In this document: piece by piece, positions 56,701 through 64,000 of the stretch | Position numbering within the stretch: position 1 is the stretch's first letter | Layout: every line of letters starts with the position of its first letter | Origin: Conchocele bisecta | Lineage: Eukaryota; Mollusca; Bivalvia; Lucinida; Thyasiridae | Assembly: GCA_029237695.1 (NCBI GenBank) | Contig: CM055274.1 | Span: 19,147,505 to 19,211,504 of the forward strand | Direction: 5' to 3' | Length of the DNA stretch: 64,000 nucleotides | Made by a program: the position numbers and the translations under genes | Notes under the pieces: generated by a model | What the model was told of the DNA's origin: nothing | Database searches by the model: none | What the model saw: the letters and a program-made list of their open reading frames with translations, nothing else

Positions 56701-57184
56701 TAGTTTGACCTTTGTTTCACGATTATTCCTCAAGAGATTAGTTACAGATTAGTTACTGTTTGCATAACATCAATACAACATTATTGTGGATCATATCCTA
56801 TTCTCGCATATATTGTGAACTGTTTAAGAGCAGACTTGCTTTCTTTGAGATCAAAAGGGCTTTCTTTTTGTAGAGTTTTTGCATCATTTCCCTGAATGAT
56901 TCGAGCACAGCATCAACAACCGTAGGTTTAGGAGGTATATAATTCATCAGCAAATTAGCTCATTCGTTAAATTTACTTGTTATTGTCCGTACGGTTTTTG
57001 TAATAATTGATGGAGCTTGTGTTGGTTGGAGGACATGTACGTCAATGTTAGGTACGTCATCATCTAATATACAACTTCCGCTTTGTGGAATATTAATAAG
57101 CTCAGCTTTTCTGAGCATTGAATATCCTTTTAAACCACGGTATTTTGCATTGGATTTTAATTGTTTCACCGTTTGGTGTTCCAT
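53778..57184 (-). pseudogene. Polinton-like type-B DNA polymerase, N-terminal and central part
   Basis: Read on the minus strand from MEHQTVKQLKSNAK (57184). Order: a SAP-like helix pair (LKSNAKYRGLKGYSMLRKAELI), a conserved WXX/FQRQGSNWLFKSM region (56560), ISINVFGYEEY (56220), Exo I (VVYADFESF, about 55945), a CWIC...RDHCHFSGKFRGAAHNKCNL zinc/HNH-like cluster and Exo II-like FHNLAGYDSHLF (55500), Exo III-like YLKCDVILLADVFE (55030), motif A region (YLDANDLYGW, about 54745), motif B region (about 54300: NIRNRV, KPNFKHCNIF) and the start of motif C at 53790 (TDTD). About eight frameshifts or stops. The MITE and the Academ-like element split it further; the end is at 45175-45647. Confidence 0.8.
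53847..54098. mobile_element. 252-bp MITE with TA target site, inserted in the polymerase gene
   Basis: Flanked by TA (53845-53846, 54099-54100). Contains a strong foldback (GAATAGTAGGTTAGTGCCGT ... ACGGCACTAACCTACTATTC) and a second inverted pair TTTATCCCGTCAACA / TGTTGACGGGATAAA. It interrupts the polymerase a few codons before the motif C region. Confidence 0.75.
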
Positions 57185-57520
57185 TTTTATCACAATTTTT
57201 AATTTCTTTAAACCAAAAATATGAAAATTAATTTTTCTTGAAAATAAAAACAGGAATACTATATTTCCAGGAAAATAACATTTATATAACTTTGATAAAA
57301 TACCTATCTTTGACACATATTTCGTTGCAAAAGGTTATACATCTTGGGTTTTATAAATCGAGGGATATGTTGTTGTTTGGCTCTTTTCTTTGTCTGTAAT
57401 TTCTACACTTTTAAGTTGGTTTCTAATTTTTCTAAGGTGTTCATATTTGGGATCGATCTCCTTCAATTCCTTGCTATGTTTTGGTTTGGGCGTTTCTTCG
57501 GGTAACAATTATTTACCTGT
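57185..57520. other. AT-rich junction, no feature
   Basis: Non-coding boundary between the Polinton-like fragment and the GC-rich island. Confidence 0.4.
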
Positions 57521-57524
57521 CAGT

Positions 57525-57884
57525 AAATCAATGAGTTCCAGATTGATCGGTAAGAAGCCCTCTGACGCCACCAAGGCCAAGAAGGTGGCACAAATGCCCT
57601 CTGTTGTTGCGGGTCGGCCTGTTCGTTTGGAGAAGCAAAAGCTCCCCTCAGGTGTCGGCATTTGCTACCTCTACCCGCCCGGCAAGCCGGAGGGCGGCCG
57701 CCGACGCACTACTGACCCCGTGTGGTCCATCCAGGTGTATCGACTTGGATGCTCTGTTACCAAGCCTGAAGAGCCCGTGTTCTACTATTTGCTGGATGGG
57801 CCCCCTCGCGGATTCGTCCGGGAGGAACTCCTTGTGGTGCTTCCTGACACACAACTGCCACTATATAGTGTTCTCACTCGCTGA
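57525..57884 (+). CDS. GC-rich ORF convergent with the third polymerase; possible integrase C-terminal fragment
   Basis: 119 codons from ATG (MSSRLIGKKPSDATKAKK). A basic N-terminal part is followed by DPVWSIQVYRLGCSV, KPEEPVFYYLLDG and RGFVREELLVV. The pattern W..Q.Y.., PV.Y.L, then RG...EEL..V is what the SH3/chromo-like end of Polinton-type integrases shows, where a path of such residues closes the protein. If so, the catalytic core is missing upstream. The frame is open and its codon use fits the GC-rich island. The alternative is an unrelated fragment. Confidence 0.35.
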   Translation, partial: KSMSSRLIGKKPSDATKAKKVAQMPSVVAGRPVRLEKQKLPSGVGICYLYPPGKPEGGRRRTTDPVWSIQVYRLGCSVTKPEEPVFYYLLDGPPRGFVREELLVVLPDTQLPLYSVLTR

Positions 57885-60800
57885 GCGCTGCGGTCCCTCT
57901 TTTTCGGTTACACTCGAGACATGTCAATCACACGTTCCCCATACAGTGCCCCTTGATGTTGTCCAGCCGGTCGACGCTGAACTGTTGCGTGTCTTTGGGC
58001 TGGTACGCCCAGAGCAGCTCGATGTTTCACACCGCGCAGTGGTTCTGTTCCTCATTGAACCGCAGTATGCGGTCGATCTTCAGATTGAGCCCCTGGCAAC
58101 CCTTGGCCTGGTCCTGGCGCCTGTATGCCACGGTCTTTCTCTGGATTTGCTTGCGGAGTTGCTGCTGAGTGGGCTGCTTGACCTCATCTGGTTGTTCCGG
58201 AGGAACAGTCACCCTTTCGAACTGGTGCATGTACTCCACCCTAGAGACTGTTAGGTAAGCAAGGTTGGACCACTGGAGGTAGTCGTCGATGATCCAGACC
58301 TTTTGCGGGTCGTGGATAGTGAGACCCTGGGAACAGTCGACTGTGAGGGCGTAACCGAGGCGCCAGTCGTCTGTCCTGATGGCAGCCTCTGCGACCTATA
58401 GTGTGACCCCTACGATGTCATTGAGAACGAGCTCTTCAGTGCATGGGAGAGCTATCACGATGTTATGCCTTCGGCCGCCTTTGGGGTGGTAGAGAACAGG
58501 CACCGGTGTGTCCGGGAAGTGCTCCTTATGCCTTTTCTGACGGCTGGTGAGGATTAGGTCACCTGATTTCAAGGCTTCGAGAAACCGGTCCCATCTGAGG
58601 CAGCTGGGCGAGTCTTACGCATCTCTCGGCACTGGGTCCTATCTGACTGGAGGCGGATGCGCCTCTTCAGGGGCTTTGAGGGCGTCGTCCTTCGCTCTGT
58701 GGTCTACTTCGACATCTTCGTAGTAATCGACTTGTCCTTTCAGCCAGTCATGCGACATCTCACTCGCTATCGGTCGTGGCTGACCCTGGTCTCCGCAGCA
58801 GATGACTTGGAAACATCTTTGATCAAGCCAGTCCAGAAACGGGTCGCCTGCGTGTTCCTGTGGCATGAAGAGCTGCTCGCCCTTATCGTGCCACTGGGCC
58901 GGGCCTACGTGTGATAGAAACGGCTCGCCTGTAGTGCAGCTTGGACATAAACCCATACGCTTGTGCAGCGCCGTTTTATGGACGTAGATGCTGTCAGTGG
59001 CCACTCGGATATCATCCTCGGGAGAGAATCGCCGCAGCATCTCGAGCAGCTTTATGTTGGCATATCTCAGCATGCTCGCCCTCATGTGGATGTACTGGGG
59101 CTGTGAGCCGTTGTAGTATGTGAGGACATGGCATAAGGGGCACCGTTGAGCGCACCAACCAGGGTGCCGCTTTGGCGGGTGTCTCGCACAAGGAAATAAA
59201 GTTCACCAGCGTCAGTGACGAGGCGTCGTGTCAACCCTTTGCCATCGGCCTTGCTGCCCTGTGTGAATTTGCCGATGATACTGCATCCCTGGTCTCTGTC
59301 ATCTGGAAGCCAAACATTGGTTTGCTTCTCGAAAGCTACAATGGCCTCGTGGACCTTGAGGGTCTTCAGAAGGCCCTTGCCATCTAGAATGGCAAGCAAG
59401 GGCGTCGGGACCCAGCCATTATCTGTGAAATGCTTTCCAAACCAGGCGGGGATGACAGGGTGGCATTTTTCTATGAACTGCTACTCGATAACCTCGGCGA
59501 AGCCGGTGCCCATGTATTCGGGGAGGGGGCCATTGACGCGTATCCGGGTCATCCTGTGGCCCGGATGTCCGAACCGCTCGAAATAGGATTTGGCCTCGCC
59601 CATTCCTTGGAAGCTGGCGGCGTAACAAGTTTTCATGTCGATGCGGACGACGTTGCTCGTGTCATTGTCCATGGAGTTCCAGAGGCAGCCGTGGCCGTGT
59701 TCTACACAGGCCCTTTGGGTGTCGTCGAGGAGACTGGCCGGAGTCGACCTCCAGCTGTTTCGTTGTTTGGCCTTGATGCTCGCCGCGTGATTCACCCTGA
59801 AGGTTTTGTCGCCCAATGGTTGACAAGTTGTATGGAGTCTCTCGTGGGCTTCCTGCGTCCTGTAAGTGCGGCAGTCCTGGAGCACGAACTGGTCGACAGT
59901 GAGCTGCTTTCCTTTGGAACTGTCCCCCAACAGCCACACTACGACTGGCTCATCGTGTGTGGCCTGTCGGATAGCTTCCAACTCTTCACCCTCGTACTGG
60001 CTGACCTCACGGGCACTGTGGAAAATTCAGGACTTTGGGCCAGGCGTGGCCGTTGTGGACGATGAGTTCTACTTTACCTCTAACCCCATTGCCTCCAAAC
60101 TGGTATTTGCCGCTGTTGTAGATATCCTCGCGAACGACGTCCCGCAGAAAGGTAGCACGTTTGAGGATGCTCTCCAGTTCAGCCACGTCGTCGTCCGTAG
60201 AGCCGGTTTCATGGAATGTCTCCTCCCACTCCTGTATCTTCTGGCGTCTTTTGGGTTAGCCCCTGGCCTCTCAAGGCGCCTACGAAATGCTCCAGTACTC
60301 TCTGGGCCACCCAAGTAAGGTCGCCGTCGCGCATTGGGGCTAAGTTGGCGGGGTCAGGATCTCTGAGTGGGTAGAGCCCGTAAACGACTGCGGTGACTGG
60401 GTAGCCATTTTGGTAGAACACCTTGTCGATCCCAATCCGAGTCTCTGGCTTGGTGTCTCGAGAGATCCCAACAATACCTTGGCCCCTCCTCCTCTCGGCT
60501 CTGACTGGATCGAACTTGTCCTCGACAACCCAGTCGATTACACCTTCGGTGTGTTGCACGCGCACGAACTTGATTTTCAGGACGAGCACGTCATCTGGAA
60601 GGGCTGCGAGTAGCCGTGCCGCCCTCTCGTTCGTCATGCGGGCGCCCAGGGCCAGTCGGCCGGCCCATGCTTAAATACCATCGGCAATCTCAATGTCACC
60701 AATGTCAAGCGGGTCCTCTGCTTCTACCCTCCATGTAGAGAAGATCGCGAGGGCACCCATCGAATTCAAACTCGCGCTTGGCGTCGTTCAGAATCTCGAC

Positions 60801-61228
60801 ACACGGTTCGTCCGCTGGGAGCCGCACTGGGAGAGGGGCCTGGGTGTCCAGGTCAATAAATTGTTGTCCCTCTGGGACGGGGTCTGGCATTTCTGCAAGT
60901 ATCTCTTCGATGAGTTCGTCCATTGTGACCATATTGCAGGGTGGGTATACCCAGTATTCATGTATCTCTTATAGAAAATTCATAAGGCATCTATCGCAGT
61001 CAGAAGCCTAAACTCCTTCTCGAAGGCCGCCTTCTTTCGCTGCCAGGCCTTAACAAACTCATTCACATACCCACAAGCCTGACACAACGATAAACGGTTC
61101 GTAACACCTATTCCACATTTTGTGCAGGAATTAGTGCCGCCACCTTTTCGAAGTCGGACAAGGTAAACTTGACAGTGGTCCCCAAGACAGTTACGAACAC
61201 ATAGCTTCATGGAGCTTATAACGAGCAA
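57880..61228 (-). pseudogene. Divergent type-B DNA polymerase in a GC-rich island
   Basis: Pieces on the minus strand, N to C: a zinc ribbon CTKCGIGVTNRLSLCQACG (61110) ending ...LLTAIDAL; 60932-60705 (acidic); 60637-60209 (FVRVQHTEGVIDWVVEDKFDP); 59981-59481 with motif A-like RIDMKTCYAASFQGMGEA and the conserved GHPGHRMTRIRVNGPLP; 59399-59082 (VWLPDDRDQGC, GKFTQGSKADGKGLTRRLV, LVRDTRQSGTLVGA); 59085-58639 with motif C-like VATDSIYV; 58239-58027 (RQDQAKGCQGLNLKIDRI); and an HNH-like end with SVDRLDN.KGH and LTCLECNRKRG (about 57960), in which one zinc-ligand Cys codon is TGA. At least six breaks. GC content is clearly higher than anything else in the window. Confidence 0.7.
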
Positions 61229-61691
61229 CTGGCAATGTGTTTTACCTACTAGTACGGGTATGTCTAAAACGAGAGCCCGAGCCGGCTGGGAGGGGCGGGG
61301 TCGTCCCTAGGCTCCCTACCCCGCTGTCCTGCATTTTCCGACATGGTCTTGCTTGTGGGAATGGGTGAGGGTCATCCCTGAGCTTCTCACCACGCAGTCA
61401 CTGCGTTCGACATGGTCCTGTTCGCGGGGAAGGGTGCGGGCCGTCCCTGGGCTTCTCACCCGCAGTCATTCCGTTCGCATACCATGGTGATCTTGGTCTT
61501 GTTCGCGGGGAAGGCGCAGGGCGAACCCGGGCCGGCGAGAGGAGCGGGCTGTCCCTGAGCTCTCCCCCGCAAGCGCGTCGTTCCGACATGGTCCTGCCCG
61601 GGAAAGGGGGCCGGGAGCCTCGGCGAGCCTGGGGGAGCTGTTGCATTCGCCCTTCCTGCTGCTCCATTTTGTCTTGAAATAATTTGGACAT
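61229..61691 (-). other. GC-rich tandem repeats upstream of the polymerase, with a repeat-driven ORF
   Basis: Four to five loose copies of GACATGGTCCTGTTCGCGGG and GGGTGAGGGTCATCCCTG..CTTCTCACC. An ORF (61691-61398) begins MSKLFQDKMEQQEGRMQQLP and turns into repeat-encoded P/R-rich sequence. The first 20 codons could be a genuine start; the rest is doubtful. Confidence 0.4.
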
Positions 61692-62005
61692 ACTTATCGA
61701 GGAATGTACAGCAATATTATGCAGGCACTATCAGTTTTCCCGTGCACACATTACATAAAGTCAAGTATTTATAGTCTGGCCTCACATGCAGCACTTGCAT
61801 ACATCACCATTCACATGGGTCCATCTTTTGCATTCATCATCATTCGTTTTACACATATTTCACTCACACCTAAACATGGACGCCAACACACTCATCCACC
61901 AGCATCCAGACCAAAACACCAACAAACGCAACATGAGCATTGGCATCCGACATGTATGTGTGTGTATAACTTTACGTATACGAATTATCTGTATTTCAAG
62001 ATTTA
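61692..62005. other. No feature
   Basis: AT-rich DNA with CACATTT/CATCAC-type low complexity; no supported gene. Confidence 0.4.
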
Positions 62006-62365
62006 TTATAGGAATGAATGGCGTTTTTGTGGAATTTATCGGGGTATAAACTTTAAAAAGTCGCGGGAATACTGGACGAAGGCCGGAAGGCCTCGTCCAG
62101 TATTCCAGCGACTTTTCCAAGTTTATATCCCCGATAAATTCAACAAAAACGCCATTCATTCCTTATAATTCCAGTATTTGAAATAAATTCATCAAGAAAA
62201 TGTGTTTATTTTCCGTTTTCTTAAGAATTATTTTAACTGCGCGCACGGTTGCGGACAGTAGATCGGCGTGGGAGTTTACTGTGATATAAATTTTGGACAG
62301 AGACTTGCTAGGGGCCAATCAAATGTTAGGGAATTGTGTAAATAATTTGTTGCTGGAATTATACC
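62006..62365. repeat. Foldback element, second copy
   Basis: Palindrome 62006-62167 matches 27882-28045 (GGAATACTGGACGAAGGCC | GGAAGGCCTCGTCCAGTATT), followed by the same tail to about 62365. Confidence 0.8.
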
Positions 62366-62630
62366 TCATTACGCCGCACGTCGCTAATAATACATATATC
62401 TGCATATGTTTAAGCACGGCACTTTGATTACCGTGCGGCATGGCCCTTTTGGCTAACATGCGTCAATAATAATACATAATCTCGTCATAACTATAAGCAA
62501 CTCTTGGCTAACGTGCAGCATAGCACTTTGGGTAACATGAGTCAATAATAATACATATATCGTGATAACAATAAGCACGACCCTTTGGCTAACGTGCAGC
62601 ATGGTCCTTTGGCTAACATGCTAGGCAGAA
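62366..62630. repeat. ~90-bp tandem repeat, about 3 copies
   Basis: Repeated elements: TCAATAATAATACATATATC, TAAGCACG, TTTGGCTAACGTGCAGCAT. Confidence 0.6.
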
Positions 62631-62739
62631 AGATACTTGTTTCATCATATGCAGGTGCTATAGTATTATCCTATGCAAATATAGTCGCTCTGTGTTAGCA
62701 ACAATATGAAGTCTGCTACATATCGAATGGGCGACCACA

Positions 62740-63828
62740 CTTGTTATGCCCCCCGCAACGAGTTGTGGGGGGTATACTGGAGTCAGGTTGTCCGGCCGTC
62801 CGGCCGTCCGTCCGTGAGTCCGTGCGTCCGTCCGTGCGTCCGTAAACTTAACATCAGAGAAATATTGTTATAACTTCTATTTCCTTCATCTAAAATGCTT
62901 AATATTTCACACATGCAATCCTGTAAGGCTCTAATACCATGCTGTGCCAAATCCACGACCGTCCAACCCCAGCTAATCCCAAGGTCAAGGTCAAATACTT
63001 AGTCTCTTTACACAACTTAACATCAGAGAAATAAGTTGTAACTTCTATTTCCTTCATTGAAAATTCTTATTATTTCACTTGTGCATTCCTCTAAGGTTGT
63101 ACTATCATGATGTGACAAATCTACGACTGTCCAACCCCCGCTGATCCCAAGGTCAAGGTCACATACTTAGACTCTTTGTAAAACTTAACATCAGAGAAAT
63201 ATGTTATAACTTCTATTTATTTCATTGAAAATTATTAATATTTCATATGCTGTGACAAATCCCCGCTGATCTCGAGGTCAACGTCACATACTTACCGTAT
63301 AAACTCGAATTAACGCCCCCCCCCCCCCCCCTCCTAATAAACGCCCCCCCCCCCACCCCCCCCCCCCACCCCCCTCCTCCAAATTAAAAAAAAATAAAAT
63401 AAAATAAATTAACAAGGAAGGCCAATTTGAAACACAAATAATCCTTAAATCCTTATTTTGTGTTTGAAATTTGCGGTCCTTGGTAAGTTTGTCTTTTTGT
63501 TTTTTTGTTTTTTTAGTGGCTAATAAACGCCCCCCTTTTGTAAAATGTAACGCCCCCGGGGCGTCAATTTGAAGTCATACAGTAGTCTCTTTACAAAACT
63601 TAGCATCAGAGAAATCGGTTATAACTTCTATTTCCTTGCTCGGATCTGCTTCACATTTCACACACTCATTGCTCCAATGGACCTCTACCACCCAGTGACA
63701 AATTCACGTTCATGCCGCTCCCGCTAATCCCAGAGTCAAGGTCACAAGCCCACACACTTGGACATTTTTACATATTTTAGGGGTACCTGGGCCCACGCCG
63801 GGGGTATTCCGTAAGCCTCGCTTACTGA
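62740..63828 (+). repeat. Hairpin-headed element, copy 6, complete
   Basis: Inserted in the repeat that is continuous at 17345-17400: left flank GGGCGACCACACTTGTT, right flank GTTGAAGATGGCCTTC. Head ATGCCCCCCGCAACGAGT|TGTGGGGGGTAT (62739-62772), then CCGGCCGTCCGTCCGTG-type repeats, four ~170-bp monomers with CCCAAGGTCAAGGTCA, and an end with a GTAAGCCTCGCTTAC hairpin. Confidence 0.75.
63295..63582. mobile_element. MITE with TA target site and C-rich ends
   Basis: Flanked by TA (63293-63294, 63583-63584). Ends CCGTATAAACTCGAATTAAC and, read in reverse, CTGTATGACTTCAAATTGAC, each running into GCCCCC tracts. Inserted in a monomer of the hairpin-headed element. Confidence 0.75.
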
Positions 63829-64000
63829 CCAATCAAGTTGAAGATGGCCTTCGTCCGCCCAAGGTCAATGTTAGCACTGCTAAAAATAGATTGATTATTT
63901 TAACATTTTACTGCATAGTTTGTGTAATCAACTTATCCGACACCTTTCAGTCAATGGATCTAATACTTTGCAAACGTCTTGGACAAATTATGTTCCACAA
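63829..64000 (+). repeat. Repeat shared with 17345-17530, runs off the window
   Basis: AAGGTCAATGTTAGCACTGC, TAAAAATAGATTGATTATTT and TTGCAAACGTCTTGGACAAA match intron 1 of the HSPA12-like gene. Confidence 0.75.

Noticed and set aside
57604..58254. 216-codon plus-strand ORF and the long plus-strand ORF at 59430-60065
   Set aside because: Antisense to the GC-rich polymerase, whose minus-strand frames carry recognisable motifs; GC-rich DNA leaves antisense frames open.

Overview
The window looks like nuclear DNA of a bivalve mollusc. It has one intron-split animal gene of the HSP70/HSPA12 type, a family that is strongly expanded in bivalves. The rest is mostly transposable elements with bivalve-style satellites and SINEs. 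The species cannot be named from the sequence. Apart from the HSPA12-like gene, almost every coding stretch belongs to a mobile or virus-like element, and most are broken by frameshifts or stops.

Layout. 1-3428: right end of a large element with a decayed type-B DNA polymerase (minus strand), a duplicated palindromic divergent promoter region and a small two-zinc-finger gene, ending in a motif ACTACT. 3429-5506: an old ~165-bp array and a hairpin minisatellite. 5507-24710: a six-exon HSPA12-like gene predicted to encode 596 aa. Its first intron (12 kb) holds a tRNA-derived SINE, a miniature LTR element (TRIM) with a tRNA-like promoter in its LTR, and a 9.1-kb Ty3-type retrotransposon with 2.4-2.5 kb LTRs. 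Later introns hold MITEs, a 36-bp minisatellite and an inverted relic of exon 3. 24711-34763: gene-free DNA made of satellite-like arrays, foldback palindromes, SINEs and a recurrent architecture of short hairpin, then (CCGT)n or another GC-rich tract, then tandem monomers. 34764-40951: a second, truncated copy of the retrotransposon with an intact gag and a Tc1/mariner-type MITE in its LTR. 40963-43505: a SINE and a satellite array.

43510-57184 is a nest of insertions. The host is a Polinton/Maverick (adintovirus-like) fragment on the minus strand: type-B polymerase with a probable SAP-like start, an adenovirus-type cysteine protease, two tail-fibre-like ORFs and a coiled-coil ORF. A 252-bp MITE and an 8.1-kb TIR transposon with a 3-bp target duplication are inserted in the polymerase gene. 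The 8.1-kb transposon has an eight-cysteine domain and a possible PIN/XPG-like domain, so I call it Academ-like. Inside its transposase gene sit a SINE with a 9-bp target duplication and an unusual 3.24-kb element (46704-49939).

That 3.24-kb element is the best candidate for something undescribed. It is a head-to-head inverted repeat. Each arm carries one gene for a two-zinc-finger, zipper, acidic-tail protein and a dense field of ATCCACAATTG-type sites, often spaced 20-21 bp apart. Its termini and its zinc-finger gene resemble those of the polymerase element at 1-3428. The two are probably autonomous and reduced members of one family, with the zinc-finger protein likely binding the repeated sites.

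57520-61691 is a GC-rich island, unlike its surroundings, with a third, divergent and decayed type-B polymerase (zinc ribbon at the N-terminus, HNH-like C-terminus) and a convergent ORF. 61692-64000 returns to foldback and satellite-type repeats.
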